From assembly GCF_023522835.1 (NCBI RefSeq), contig NZ_JALCZU010000001.1:575297-639296 (forward strand): a stretch of 64,000 bases of DNA, in the 5' to 3' direction. A program made the position numbers and the translations under genes. Positions 17,971 to 27,015 of the stretch are shown piece by piece (positions within the stretch are counted from its first letter, which is position 1; the number at the start of each line of letters is the position of its first letter). The DNA comes from Oceanobacillus saliphilus (lineage in GTDB: Bacteria > Bacillota > Bacilli > Bacillales > Amphibacillaceae). The notes beneath the pieces were generated by a model. It did no database searches. It saw only the letters and a program-made list of their open reading frames with translations, and had not been told where the DNA came from.

Positions 17971-19488
17971 TTATTCCTGTTCTACCAAGACTTGCCTCAT
18001 GCTTCCTTTATTTTGGAAGTTGGTATGCCATGAGAATGCTTTTTCCAGCACATGAGGGGTCTGCCCTCCACGCTCAAGTGCCTCATGATAGTAATCCCAT
18101 AGCTGTTCTCGGTACATTGGATGGGCACAGTTTTCAATGATTAATGGGACACGTTCTCTTGGTGCCAAACCACGAAGGTCTGCGTAGCCTTGCTCTGTTA
18201 CAACGACATCCACATCATGCTCTGTATGATCAATATGCGATACAAACGGAACGATACTGGAGATGTCCCCGCCTTTAGCGATTGATTTCGTCACGAAAAT
18301 TCCCAACCGGGCATTACGAGCAAAGTCACCTGAACCACCGATTCCATTCATCATTTTTGTACCGCTGACATGTGTCGAATTCACATTTCCATAAATATCA
18401 AATTCCAATGCCGTATTGATGGATATCAACCCAAGTCTGCGAATGATTTCTGGCTGGTTGGAAATTTCCTGCGGCCTCAAAATTAATTTATCCCGATATT
18501 TATCAAAGTCACGGAATACCTGCTCCATTTTTTCATCTGATAATGTTAGGGAACATGCAGATGCAAAGTTAACTTTACCAGCATCAATTAAATCAAATAC
18601 CGCATCTTGAAGCACTTCCGAATAAACGACCAAATCTGTAAACTCGGAATCAACCATGCCATGGAGCACCGCATTGGCAACAGATCCAATTCCAGATTGT
18701 AACGGCATCAATTGTTCCGTCAATCTCCCTGCCTTGATTTCAGAACGTAAGAAGTCTAACAGGTGATCTGCCATCATCTTCGTTTCCTCATCAGGAGGCA
18801 CGATCGTGGACGGGGAATCCATTTGATTCGTAAAAACAATTCCTTTTAGTTTTTTCTTATCTAACGGAATTCCCAATGTACCGATTCGTTGATCAACTTT
18901 AGTCAATGGAATCGGCTCGCGTTCCCCTTGCTTGCCAGGGCTATATATATCATGCAGCCCTTCCAATGCTTCAGGTTGCGCCAAATTTAACTCAATAATA
19001 ATGTTTTCTGCAGTTTCCGCAAATGACAGTGAATTACCTACAGAAGTGCTTGGGATGATGAACCCATCTTCCGTAATAGAAATCGCTTCCAATATCGCAT
19101 AATCTACACGATCAATCACATCTGCACGCAATAACTCTGACGTATGTGACAAATGCTGATCAACAAATAAATGCTCCCCTGAATTAATTGCTTTTCTCAT
19201 AGAAGGTTCTGCCTGAAAAGGTAAACGCTTATGAACGATACCTGCTTCGGCAAACATCTTATCAATATTTGAACCTAGTGAAGCTCCCGTGTATACGTTT
19301 ACTTTAAAGTCCTCCCCATTTTCAGCCCGCTTGACCAGTGCTGTCGGTACTGCTTTTGCATCCCCAGCACGAGTAAACCCACTTAATCCCAATGTCATTC
19401 CATCTTGGATCCAAGAGGCGGCTTCCTCTGCAGAAACGACAAGATCATGCAATTCCGAATCATGTATGCGCTTTAATTTTTCTCCCAT
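17971..19488 (-). CDS. Succinyl-CoA:acetate CoA-transferase / acetyl-CoA hydrolase family
   Basis: A 505-aa class-I CoA-transferase of the acetyl-CoA hydrolase/Cat1/AarC type, moving CoA between succinate and acetate (or another short acid) via an enzyme-glutamyl-CoA intermediate. Glu291 in VVYSEVLQ is at the place of the catalytic glutamate; MPLQSGIGSVANAVLHGM and NGIGGSGDFARNARL form the substrate-binding loops. Likely role: acetate handling or bypass in the citrate cycle. Start after AGGAGGGCTTTAG. A LytTR regulator gene lies 133 bp upstream on the same strand. Confidence 0.9.
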   Translation of the reverse strand: MGEKLKRIHDSELHDLVVSAEEAASWIQDGMTLGLSGFTRAGDAKAVPTALVKRAENGEDFKVNVYTGASLGSNIDKMFAEAGIVHKRLPFQAEPSMRKAINSGEHLFVDQHLSHTSELLRADVIDRVDYAILEAISITEDGFIIPSTSVGNSLSFAETAENIIIELNLAQPEALEGLHDIYSPGKQGEREPIPLTKVDQRIGTLGIPLDKKKLKGIVFTNQMDSPSTIVPPDEETKMMADHLLDFLRSEIKAGRLTEQLMPLQSGIGSVANAVLHGMVDSEFTDLVVYSEVLQDAVFDLIDAGKVNFASACSLTLSDEKMEQVFRDFDKYRDKLILRPQEISNQPEIIRRLGLISINTALEFDIYGNVNSTHVSGTKMMNGIGGSGDFARNARLGIFVTKSIAKGGDISSIVPFVSHIDHTEHDVDVVVTEQGYADLRGLAPRERVPLIIENCAHPMYREQLWDYYHEALERGGQTPHVLEKAFSWHTNFQNKGSMRQVLVEQE

Positions 19489-19621
19489 CTAAAGCCCTCC
19501 TTAAAAATATTACCACTAAGTTAATTTTAACTAATTATGTGAATTTATAGTAAAAAGTGGAGGATAAGAGAAAATATTTGATTAAAACAATGAGATTCCC
19601 GGATAAGGCAGAATTTTAAAT

Positions 19622-20266
19622 TCAAAAACCTAACAGTTTTCGGAAATAGCTGGAATACGATTGACTGACAGGGATCCTATCCCCATTGTCCATTGCGAGC
19701 AAAAAGGTGGAATGGCTATCTGGAAATATTTCCTTAATATGGTTAACATTTACGATGAAAGAACGGTGGCAACGAATGAAGTTCTCTCTCGGCAGCATAT
19801 ATTCAAATTCCTGTAATGGATTGGAGTGTGTGCCGGAATAATCTTCTGAAATAACATGTGTCTTCCGATCCTTTGATTCCAGGTATTTAATATCCATAAA
19901 TGGGAGTGGCTTCCAACCATCACCACTTTTCACAGTTACAACTGATTTACCTTCTGTATATGCAGGGTATATGGCCAAAACACAACCTTCCAGCCGGTCT
20001 TCGTAATGAAAGGGTACAGCCATTCCGTGATAGGGAACTCCAAGGACATCACGGTCAACAAACTCTGATACTTTCTGCTCTGTTTCAATTGCTTGATGTG
20101 CGAGTGTTCCTTTTTTGATTGGATCGCCCTTTTTTATCTTTAAATCAATTCGCTTGCTTCTGCGATAATAGAGATATTCATTCGTGTCGGAAATTGCGAT
20201 TGAAATCTCATCCGAAAAAAGCTCCCCAATTACATCCAAAAGTGAATTCAAGGTAAGTTGCTGCAT
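19622..20266 (-). CDS. LytTR-domain transcriptional regulator
   Basis: A 214-aa regulator. The C-terminal ~100 residues are a LytTR DNA-binding domain (IKYLESKDRKTHVIS, then REnFIRCHRSFIVNVNHIKEI, shown here only in part, and SQSYSSYFRKLLGF at the end). The N-terminal ~100 residues resemble a small GAF/PAS-like sensor (LDVIGELFSDEISIAISDTN); there is no receiver domain. Start set at ATG 20266 with AAGGAGAAGAAC upstream; the 22 codons before it overlap a partial dispersed repeat. It precedes the CoA-transferase gene, which makes that gene the obvious candidate target (inference). Confidence 0.82.
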   Translation of the reverse strand: MQQLTLNSLLDVIGELFSDEISIAISDTNEYLYYRRSKRIDLKIKKGDPIKKGTLAHQAIETEQKVSEFVDRDVLGVPYHGMAVPFHYEDRLEGCVLAIYPAYTEGKSVVTVKSGDGWKPLPFMDIKYLESKDRKTHVISEDYSGTHSNPLQEFEYMLPRENFIRCHRSFIVNVNHIKEIFPDSHSTFLLAMDNGDRIPVSQSYSSYFRKLLGF

Positions 20267-20283
20267 GTTCTTCTCCTTCCCGT

Positions 20284-20303
20284 AAGTGCCACTGACACTC
20301 CCT
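20284..20303 (-). repeat. Dispersed ~30-bp repeat, partial copy F
   Basis: On the minus strand GGGAGTGTCAGTGGCACTT resembles the second half of the repeat family (GGGAGTGACAGTGCACC in copy D). The TTCGACA half is missing. It lies just upstream of the LytTR start codon. Confidence 0.4.
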
Positions 20304-20430
20304 CCTTTTTGAACCCCACGACAATATGTCATTCCTATTTATTTAATAAAGTAATAGGTTGTAAGTAGTTCCTTCTACATTATCTTATCTTATTTTCCAT
20401 CAGGTTACACTTAAAAAAGTAACTTTAGAG

Positions 20431-20459
20431 TTCGACATGATTCGGGTGATGACAGGGAC
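20431..20459 (+). repeat. Dispersed ~30-bp repeat, copy B
   Basis: Reads TTCGACATGATTCGGGTGAT then GACAGGGAC. It shares TTCGACA, ATTCGGG and GACAGG with copies A, C and D. It lies 65 bp upstream of the NADH dehydrogenase start codon, in the same orientation. Confidence 0.65.
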
Positions 20460-20523
20460 GGCCAACTTTGGTAATCTAGTATGTGGAGAACACGAAAGCG
20501 TTTCACAACATAGGGGGGTAAAC

Positions 20524-21585
20524 ATGAAAAAATTAGTTATCATAGGAGGAGGGTATGGTGGAATCAAGATCCTCTCGGGTCTATTGGATCAGCCATTACC
20601 TGAAGACATACATATTACATTAGTAGACCGTAATCCATTTCGTTCTTTAAAAACAGAGTTCTATACAATTGCAGCGGGAACGGTTGCTGACCAGGATGTA
20701 CGCGTGGACTTTCCCGATGATAAACGAGTAAATTATGTATTTAATGAAATTATAAAAATCGATACCGATCATGATCAACTATTATTTGATGATCCTGAAG
20801 CAACCATTCCGTATGACTATTTGGTTATTGGCTTAGGCTGTGAAGATAACTATCATGGAATCCCTGGGGCAGAGGAATTCACAGAGAGTGTACAGACATT
20901 TACAAAAGCCCGTCATACAGGGGTTGCAATCGGAAACTTAAAAGCTTATGGAAAAGTATCTGTAGTTGGAGCAGGCCTTAGTGGTATTGAAGTAGCCTCT
21001 GAAATTAGAGAGAGCCGTCCCGACCTAAATATTAGAATACTTGACCGTGGTAATACGGTTTTAAAAGCGTTTGATTCAAAAATTCAAAATTACGTAGAAG
21101 AATGGTTTGTCAGAAATGATGTCGATGTTATTCATAATTCAACTGTTGAATACGTGGAAAAAGACGGCGTATGCAATAATGGGGTTTGCTATATTAATGA
21201 TGTAACCATCTGGACTGCAGGAGTACAGCCAAATCGGCTTGTAAGGGAATTACCTTTTGAAAAAGATGATCAAGATAAGGTAGTCGTCAATGAATTTTAT
21301 CAAGTCCCCCAAAAGCAAAATATTTATGTTGTCGGCGATTGTGCATCAAGTGAATATTCACCAAGTGCCCAGCTTGCGGGACTTCAGGGCGAACAAATTG
21401 CTGAAATATTATTGGCAGTCTTGAAGGACAAAGCACCAAAAAAACCCAAACCATTAAAACTGAAAGGCACCCTCGGATCACTCGGAAAGTCAGATGGCTT
21501 TGGAAATATGGTGAAAACTCCGATGACCGGTCTTCTTCCACGCCTTGCCAAATCCGGTGTACTATGGTTGAATAGGCGACATTAA
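20524..21585 (+). CDS. Type-II NADH dehydrogenase-like flavoprotein (YutJ-like)
   Basis: A 353-aa FAD/NAD(P)-binding oxidoreductase of the NDH-2 class. The FAD-binding GGGYGG motif is at residues 8-13 (VIIGGGYGGIK), the NADH-binding GAGLSGIEVA near residue 145, and the second FAD contact IYVVGDCAS near 280. NDH-2 enzymes pass electrons from NADH to menaquinone without pumping protons. Size and sequence fit YutJ more than YumB. Start at ATG 20524 after GGGGGGTAAAC; the ORF extension upstream runs through a dispersed repeat and is noncoding. Confidence 0.85.
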   Translation: MKKLVIIGGGYGGIKILSGLLDQPLPEDIHITLVDRNPFRSLKTEFYTIAAGTVADQDVRVDFPDDKRVNYVFNEIIKIDTDHDQLLFDDPEATIPYDYLVIGLGCEDNYHGIPGAEEFTESVQTFTKARHTGVAIGNLKAYGKVSVVGAGLSGIEVASEIRESRPDLNIRILDRGNTVLKAFDSKIQNYVEEWFVRNDVDVIHNSTVEYVEKDGVCNNGVCYINDVTIWTAGVQPNRLVRELPFEKDDQDKVVVNEFYQVPQKQNIYVVGDCASSEYSPSAQLAGLQGEQIAEILLAVLKDKAPKKPKPLKLKGTLGSLGKSDGFGNMVKTPMTGLLPRLAKSGVLWLNRRH

Positions 21586-21591
21586 GATTGG

Positions 21592-21613
21592 AGGAATCAG
21601 ACATCTGATTCCT
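21592..21613 (+). terminator. Terminator of the NADH dehydrogenase gene
   Basis: AGGAATCAGA / TCTGATTCCT (21592-21601, 21604-21613), a near-perfect hairpin with a tight loop, followed by TCTTTAC. It starts 6 bp after the stop codon. Confidence 0.7.
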
Positions 21614-21706
21614 TCTTTACATAAAATTAACCTTAAGTTAGCAGTTACTTAAAATCTATACGCTATGATGGAACTAATGAATACGATTCCTTAATGGAGG
21701 TGTCGC

Positions 21707-21766
21707 ATGCGATTCCTTACAAAGATCGGTATCAGTCTTATAGTGGTAATGATTTATTTTTTTTAA
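21707..21766 (+). CDS. Possible 19-aa single-span membrane peptide
   Basis: ATG 21707 has a strong ribosome-binding site, GGAGGTGTCGC, 6 nt upstream. The peptide would be MRFLTKIGISLIVVMIYFF: two basic residues near the N-terminus, then a run of about 13 hydrophobic residues and an immediate stop. A terminator follows at 21803. The region lies between two genes with their own terminators, so the ORF forms an isolated unit. It matches nothing I recognise. It may be a real membrane miniprotein or a chance reading frame. Confidence 0.35.
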   Translation: MRFLTKIGISLIVVMIYFF

Positions 21767-21802
21767 CTCTGTCTAAACGGTACTATCATATTGGGACATT
21801 GA

Positions 21803-21837
21803 AAAAGGAAAGCCAATTAACCCCCGGCTTTCCTTTT
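21803..21837 (+). terminator. Terminator
   Basis: A perfect 12-bp stem AAAAGGAAAGCC / GGCTTTCCTTTT (21803-21814, 21826-21837). It would end transcription from the 19-aa reading frame and, on the minus strand, could act behind the HAD gene as well. Confidence 0.75.
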
Positions 21838-21852
21838 CCTATCTGCATAAGT

Positions 21853-21897
21853 ACAACTTTGGCTGTCACGGCAAGGCTTCGTGACAGCCAAAGTTGT
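21853..21897 (-). terminator. Strong hairpin behind the HAD phosphatase gene
   Basis: An 18-bp perfect stem (ACAACTTTGGCTGTCACG with its complement; 21853-21870 and 21880-21897) starting one base after the HAD stop codon. It lacks a good T run on the minus strand but is far longer than the other stems nearby, so it may mainly protect the 3' end of the mRNA. Confidence 0.65.
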
Positions 21898-21898
21898 T

Positions 21899-22771
21899 CT
21901 ATTTCTTCAATGACAATTGATTCAGCACTTCATCAATAGCAAAGGCTACACCGTTTTCGATGTTTGTCTTCGTCTCATAGCTGCATAAAGCCTTAATGCC
22001 GGGAGCTGCATTTCCCATCGCCACTCCGCGTCCAGCCATTTTAAGCATGCTTTCATCATTCCAGTTATCACCTAAAGCCATTACTTCTTCCATTTCAATT
22101 CCTTTACTTTCTGCAAAGCTTTTTAAAGCAATCCCTTTGAGTGCCTCAGGATGGTTAAATTCAAGGTTAATATCACCAGAAGATGTAATCTCAACCTGTT
22201 TTTCACTTTGCAGTTTCGTGCGGACTTCAGCCAGCTTCTCTTTTTCAAGTGAAAAGGCAAGTACCTTATAGATAATGAGATTTTCTTTCATAAAGATTTC
22301 ATCATAATCGTCTATAAAATGCACGGGTTCGGCCTGAAAACGAAGTGCCGCTTTCTCACGAACTTCTTCCTCGGATATTTGCGGATTAGCTGATTTCATA
22401 ATATCTATAAGAACTTCCATGAAATACTGTCTGCTTACCGAGTAGATGCCTTCATTTGTAAAAAATTCAATATACATATCTGCACTTCTGGCGACTTCGA
22501 GAATTTTTTTAGAAATGGCATGCTCCAATGGGACACTTCGAAGTTCCTCGGTATTCTCAGAATAGGTGATAGCACCATTCAAGCTTATGATCGGACACGT
22601 AATCCCTGCAGCAAGAAGTGGCTTTCGAGCAGCCTCATAGGACCTGCCTGTCGCAACTACAAATTGTATTCCTTGAGCCAGCGCCGATTTGATGGAATCG
22701 GCATTTTCCTGGCTTACGACACCTTCTTCATTTAATAATGTTCCATCCAAGTCTGATGCAATTAACTTCAT
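21899..22771 (-). CDS. HAD-family sugar/nucleotide phosphatase (Cof type)
   Basis: A 290-aa haloacid-dehalogenase-fold phosphatase of the Cof/IIB group. Motif I DLDGTLL (Asp8 and Asp10), motif II ATGRS near 41, motif III Lys in HPEALKGIAL and motif IV GDNWNDESML near 240 are all present; a C2B cap lies between. These enzymes dephosphorylate sugar phosphates, FMN or similar metabolites with low specificity, so the substrate is not assigned. It lies 38 bp downstream of argH on the same strand and might be co-transcribed. Confidence 0.85.
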   Translation of the reverse strand: MKLIASDLDGTLLNEEGVVSQENADSIKSALAQGIQFVVATGRSYEAARKPLLAAGITCPIISLNGAITYSENTEELRSVPLEHAISKKILEVARSADMYIEFFTNEGIYSVSRQYFMEVLIDIMKSANPQISEEEVREKAALRFQAEPVHFIDDYDEIFMKENLIIYKVLAFSLEKEKLAEVRTKLQSEKQVEITSSGDINLEFNHPEALKGIALKSFAESKGIEMEEVMALGDNWNDESMLKMAGRGVAMGNAAPGIKALCSYETKTNIENGVAFAIDEVLNQLSLKK

Positions 22772-22795
22772 TTCACACGCCTGCCTTATTAAAGA

Positions 22796-22818
22796 GAGTT
22801 ATACCTATACTATAACTC
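22796..22818 (-). terminator. Weak hairpin at the end of argH
   Basis: GAGTTATA / TATAACTC (22796-22803, 22811-22818) overlaps the argH stop codon. There is only a weak T run after it on the minus strand, so read-through into the HAD gene is plausible. Confidence 0.4.
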
Positions 22819-24201
22819 ACTTAAACCAGCTGAATCCAATACTTGCTCTGCCTGCTTAATTTGTTCTTCCACTCTTCGTTTCGCAGTTCCTCCCGCTACA
22901 TCACGTGCATTTACAACCGTTTCAGGAGTCAGCACATCAAAAATATCGGATTCAATCAGTTCTGAAAATGATTGAAATTCATCCAGCGTTAGATCAAGTA
23001 AATACTTACCATTATTGATGCAGTTTAATACGACCTGACCAACAACAGCGTGGGATTCTCTAAACGGCATTCCTTTTCCAACAAGATAATCAGCAAGGTC
23101 TGTTGCATTGGAAAAGTCATTTTTCACAGCGGCATACATATTTTCCTTTTTAACATGCATCGTATCAATCATTGGTGCAAATAAGGCCAATGCACCTTTT
23201 AACGTTTCAAATGTATCGAACATGCCTTCTTTGTCTTCCTGCATATCTTTATTGTAAGCCAAAGGCAGTCCTTTTAATGTTGTAAGCATACCGATTAGAT
23301 GGCCATATACCCGACCAGTCTTACCACGGACAAGCTCTGCAACATCCGGGTTTTTTTTCTGGGGCATCATGCTGCTTCCGGTTGTGAAGGAATCATCCAG
23401 CTCCACAAAATTAAATTCAGCACTGGACCATTGAACAAGCTCTTCACATAATCGTGATAGATGTGTAGAAATCAACGAAGCATTTGCCAGAAATTCTACG
23501 ACAAAATCACGGTCACTGACAGCATCCAAGCTATTTTCACAGATGCCATCAAAACCTAATTTGTCTGCAACAAACTGACGATCGATTGGAAAAGTCGTCC
23601 CAGCCAATGCACCCGCTCCAAGCGGTGATTTATTCACACGTTTCAAACTGTCCATCAGTCTTTCTGTATCACGTTGAAACATGAATACATATGCCATCAT
23701 ATGGTGTCCAAATAACACAGGTTGTGCACGCTGCAGGTGCGTATACCCAGGCATCACGGTGTCAAGATTTGCCTTTGCCTGGTTAATAAGAGATTTCTGG
23801 ACAGCGGCAAGCAATTGGATGGTTGTACCAATCGCATCACGTAAATAAAGACGCATATCCAATGCCACCTGATCATTTCTGCTTCGGCCTGTATGAAGCT
23901 TCCCACCGACAGCACCAACTTCCTCAATCAGAAGCTTTTCGACGTTCATATGAATGTCCTCATGCTCCTCGCTAAGTTCAGCTTCACCAGATTCAATCTT
24001 TTCCAGAACAATCTGTAATCCTTCAGCAATCTTGTCAGCATCTGCTGCAGGAATAATCCCGCAGACCTTCAGCATTTCCACGTGGGCTAGACTACCCTGT
24101 ATATCATATTTCGCCAGTTTTTTATCGAACGTAATGGATGCAGTGTATTCATCCATTAACTGATTGGTTGGTTTTGTAAAACGTCCGCCCCATAATTTCA
24201 C
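22810..24201 (-). CDS. argH: Argininosuccinate lyase
   Basis: Last step of arginine synthesis: splits argininosuccinate to arginine and fumarate. The 463-aa cytoplasmic enzyme carries the fumarase/aspartase-superfamily signature [12 protein letters not shown] near residue 273 with the catalytic serine, and [12 protein letters not shown] near 105. It starts with GTG at 24201, sharing one base with the argG stop codon (TAGTG), which couples the two genes. Expression is set by the ARG boxes in front of argG. Confidence 0.97.
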   Translation of the reverse strand: MKLWGGRFTKPTNQLMDEYTASITFDKKLAKYDIQGSLAHVEMLKVCGIIPAADADKIAEGLQIVLEKIESGEAELSEEHEDIHMNVEKLLIEEVGAVGGKLHTGRSRNDQVALDMRLYLRDAIGTTIQLLAAVQKSLINQAKANLDTVMPGYTHLQRAQPVLFGHHMMAYVFMFQRDTERLMDSLKRVNKSPLGAGALAGTTFPIDRQFVADKLGFDGICENSLDAVSDRDFVVEFLANASLISTHLSRLCEELVQWSSAEFNFVELDDSFTTGSSMMPQKKNPDVAELVRGKTGRVYGHLIGMLTTLKGLPLAYNKDMQEDKEGMFDTFETLKGALALFAPMIDTMHVKKENMYAAVKNDFSNATDLADYLVGKGMPFRESHAVVGQVVLNCINNGKYLLDLTLDEFQSFSELIESDIFDVLTPETVVNARDVAGGTAKRRVEEQIKQAEQVLDSAGLSEL

Positions 24202-25454
24202 TAGTTAACAGCTTCCTTTACTTCAAGTTTGACTTTCTCAATTGATTTTTTCTTGCTATGCGTTCCATTGACAGACGCATGAACTTTCGTTGGCAGTCCC
24301 CACAACTTGATGAAACCAAGTGCAGCATCATGATCAAACGCATCGCCCTTATTATAAGTTGCCAAATCAAAGTCATATAATGAATTTGCTGATTCACGAC
24401 CAATTACCTGTGCCTGGCCTTTATATAATTTCAATCTAACGGTTCCTGATACATGTTCCTGTGTTTTGGTTATAAATGATTGCAGTGCTTCCGTCAGTGG
24501 AGAATACCATAAGCCATTATATACTGTCTGTGCCAGTTTTTGTTCAACAACAGGCTTGAATTCGGCAACCTCTCTTGGCAATGTCAATGCTTCCAGCTCC
24601 TGATGGGCAGCAATTAATGTCATTGCAGCAGGTGCTTCATAAATTTCTCTTGATTTAATTCCGACTAGACGATTTTCCACGTGATCGATTCTGCCGACGC
24701 CATGCTTTCCTGCAATCTCGTTCAGTTTTAAGATTAAATCATCCAATTTCATTTCCTTGCCATCCAAGGAAACAGGTTTTCCCTGATCAAATGTTATCTG
24801 AATAACCTCAGGCGTATCAGGTGCATCAACTGGATCTGCAGTCAGATCATAAGCATCCTTAGGCGCCTCTGCCCATGGATCTTCCAAAATACCACATTCA
24901 TTACTTCTTCCCCAAAGGTTTTGATCTATACTATATGGGCTATCCAAATTGATTGGAATCGGAATATTATGCTTTTTCGCGTATTCAATTTCTTCATCAC
25001 GGGACATTGCCCATTCACGTACAGGTGCAACAATTTTAAGTTCAGGGTTTAGAGCTGTAAATGCCACATCGAATCGTACCTGGTCATTTCCTTTTCCAGT
25101 ACATCCGTGTGCAACAGCAACTGCGCCTTCCTCCTCTGCAATATCAACAAGGATTTTTGCGATTAATGGACGGGAAAGTGCGGAAATCAGTGGGTATTTC
25201 CCTTCGTATAATAAATTAGCCTGTAACGATGGCAATACATATTCATTTGCATAAAGTTCTTTCGCATCAATCACATATGATTTGATTGCCCCAACATCCA
25301 ATGCTTTCTTTTTAACAAAATCTAAGTCTTTTCCTTCACCAACATCTAGTGCAACTGCAATTACATCATACTGATATTTATCTTGTAACCATTTAACTGC
25401 AACGGAAGTATCAAGACCTCCGGAATATGCTAATACGATTTTTTCCTTCGCCAT
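24201..25454 (-). CDS. argG: Argininosuccinate synthase
   Basis: Joins citrulline and aspartate with ATP to form argininosuccinate. The 417-aa protein has the N-type ATP pyrophosphatase P-loop AYSGGLDTS at residues 8-16, the family motif [13 protein letters not shown] near 118 and the AVAHG region before it. The start has GAGAGGGG upstream. First gene of argGH; its promoter is overlapped by two ARG boxes. Slightly longer at the C-terminus than the usual ~400 aa. Confidence 0.97.
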   Translation of the reverse strand: MAKEKIVLAYSGGLDTSVAVKWLQDKYQYDVIAVALDVGEGKDLDFVKKKALDVGAIKSYVIDAKELYANEYVLPSLQANLLYEGKYPLISALSRPLIAKILVDIAEEEGAVAVAHGCTGKGNDQVRFDVAFTALNPELKIVAPVREWAMSRDEEIEYAKKHNIPIPINLDSPYSIDQNLWGRSNECGILEDPWAEAPKDAYDLTADPVDAPDTPEVIQITFDQGKPVSLDGKEMKLDDLILKLNEIAGKHGVGRIDHVENRLVGIKSREIYEAPAAMTLIAAHQELEALTLPREVAEFKPVVEQKLAQTVYNGLWYSPLTEALQSFITKTQEHVSGTVRLKLYKGQAQVIGRESANSLYDFDLATYNKGDAFDHDAALGFIKLWGLPTKVHASVNGTHSKKKSIEKVKLEVKEAVN

Positions 25455-25486
25455 TTTATATTTTCCCCTCTCAAATGTGCTATTAA

Positions 25487-25521
25487 TGAATTATTATGCA
25501 CCATTTTGCATAATAATTCAA
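25487..25521 (-). promoter_or_regulatory. argGH promoter with two ARG boxes (ArgR/AhrC operator)
   Basis: TGAATTATTATGCA (25487-25500) and TGCATAATAATTCA (25507-25520) are inverted copies of the ArgR/AhrC box (consensus about TGAATWAWWATTCA). On the minus strand TTGAAT (25516-25521), a 17-nt spacer and CATAAT (25493-25498) form the promoter, so both boxes cover the -35, spacer and -10. This predicts arginine-dependent repression. Confidence 0.85.
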
Positions 25522-25758
25522 TAGGTAATTGTGATTTTATTAAAAAATATTTATTTTAAATATTCTAATATATTGTTTCAAAACCAAATTTTATTTAGAA
25601 ACTGACTTTATGAAAATTATCTATTTGCTTCACATTAATTCTTGAAGGGGGAGAATGTCCGTCTGTTAGTATGGATAAATAAAAATAACCAATTCAATCT
25701 CTTTATTCACACTAAACTACTGTGTATAATAAGATAAATAGAAGGAAGGAGAATGTAC
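25522..25758. other. AT-rich divergent intergenic region
   Basis: Very AT-rich DNA between argG and the DUF4395 gene. The plus-strand gene is preceded by TGTGTATAATAAGATAAA, which contains a TATAAT-like -10 near 25730. Nothing else was recognised. Confidence 0.4.
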
Positions 25759-26154
25759 ATGAGCATTCCAAAACCATTAGTTCAGTTGAATCAATCATTT
25801 ATTGTGACCACCGTCGTATTAGCGTTAGTTATTCACCCTGTTCTTTTACTCTTACCATTTTTAAATGGCTTGTATACTATTATAACGAAAAAGAATCCTA
25901 TCATCCTTTTTAGTAGGCGTTTTTTGAAAAAGCCTCTGAATCAGTATATCCAGGAGGACAGGGATCAGCAAATTTTCAACCAATGGATCGCCACTATCTG
26001 TATTGGCTTATCTCTGATTTTCTTTTATCTGAATCTAACCATACCTGCAATTATATTTAGTATAATGGTTCTGGCTGCTTCAGGCATTGCTCTGATGGGC
26101 TATTGCATTGGCTGCACCATACGCTACCGCTACATGATGTGGCGCAAATCTTGA
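25759..26154 (+). CDS. DUF4395 membrane protein
   Basis: A 131-aa membrane protein with about four helices and the start IPKPLVQLNQSF plus the C-terminal ALMGYCIGCTIRY, both of which I associate with the DUF4395 family; the paired cysteines near the end are a family feature. Function unknown; some relatives sit beside thioredoxin-like genes. The ATG at 25759 is preferred over the one two codons upstream because it is correctly spaced from GGAAGGAGA. No partner gene adjoins it. Confidence 0.65.
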   Translation: MSIPKPLVQLNQSFIVTTVVLALVIHPVLLLLPFLNGLYTIITKKNPIILFSRRFLKKPLNQYIQEDRDQQIFNQWIATICIGLSLIFFYLNLTIPAIIFSIMVLAASGIALMGYCIGCTIRYRYMMWRKS

Positions 26155-26163
26155 GAGATTTTG

Positions 26164-26194
26164 GGTGCACTGTCACTCCCCGAATTTTGTCGAA
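26164..26194 (-). repeat. Dispersed ~30-bp repeat, copy D
   Basis: On the minus strand TTCGACAAAATTCGGGGAGT then GACAGTGCACC. It matches copy A (17939) in 18 of the first 20 positions and lies 9 bp after the DUF4395 stop codon, pointing toward it. Confidence 0.7.
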
Positions 26195-26228
26195 GATTCT
26201 TTTATCATTAGCGTATACGCAATCACTT

Positions 26229-26269
26229 AAAATGCCAAGGGTACTTTTCCACAGTATCCTTGGCATTTT
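26229..26269. terminator. Bidirectional terminator
   Basis: AAAATGCCAAGG / CCTTGGCATTTT (26229-26240, 26258-26269), a perfect 12-bp stem that lies between the convergent DUF4395 and YhfK-like genes. Confidence 0.8.
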
Positions 26270-26275
26270 AAATCT

Positions 26276-26923
26276 TTATATCGTTTTAATTGCTTCCGGT
26301 ATGGGAGTATTACCCGAAATCAAATCAAATCCCTTTCGGAAGGTGTTATGTTCCACCAACGAAGCGATGACCACTTTGGCTACATCCTCTCGCGGAATAG
26401 AGCCTCTTTCCAGGTTTTCAGCCGCAGCAACCTTATCCGTACCCGGCTCATTCAATAACCCACCCGGTCTTACAATTGTGTAATTCAGATTGCTTGCCTC
26501 CAGCATTTTATCTGCAAAATGCTTCGCAACCATATATGGTTTAATCGGACTATCTGCCCAACTATCTCTGTTGTGTGCCTGAAACGCGCTGACCATGACA
26601 AAACGTTCTGCACCTGCCTTTCCAGCGGCCTCCATCGATTTGACTGCTCCGTCCAAATCAATCAACAATGTTTTATCTGGTCCGGTACTGCCCCCTGATC
26701 CAGCTGTAAAGATGACGGCATCTGAACCTTTCACCGCCTCTGCAATTTCATCGACACTTCCTTCAAGATTTGCCAGTACCGCATCAACACCGGATTCTTT
26801 CAATACTTCTACCTGTTCTTCTTTCCGCACCATTGCTTTTACCGTATGTTCATCACTATCCTGAAGTAATCGTACAAGATGCTTCCCTATCTGTCCATTA
26901 GCCCCAATTACCAGAACCTTCAT
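26276..26923 (-). CDS. NAD(P)-binding atypical short-chain dehydrogenase, YhfK-like
   Basis: A 215-aa Rossmann-fold protein of the NmrA/atypical SDR group. The dinucleotide motif GANGQIG is at residues 7-13; VSAFQAHNRDSW and YMVAKHFADKMLEAS follow, and the tract IVRPGGLLNEPGT is shared with B. subtilis YhfK. Such proteins may be oxidoreductases or redox sensors; no reaction is known. Clean ATG start after GGGAGATGTTAGG. Single gene between terminator-bounded units. Confidence 0.82.
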   Translation of the reverse strand: MKVLVIGANGQIGKHLVRLLQDSDEHTVKAMVRKEEQVEVLKESGVDAVLANLEGSVDEIAEAVKGSDAVIFTAGSGGSTGPDKTLLIDLDGAVKSMEAAGKAGAERFVMVSAFQAHNRDSWADSPIKPYMVAKHFADKMLEASNLNYTIVRPGGLLNEPGTDKVAAAENLERGSIPREDVAKVVIASLVEHNTFRKGFDLISGNTPIPEAIKTI

Positions 26924-27015
26924 CCTAACATCTCCCTTTACTTAGACTATGATTCTAATGCCATTATTTCAAAATCGATGGTAAATCACAATGAATGTGT
27001 TTCGAATTTGATAGT

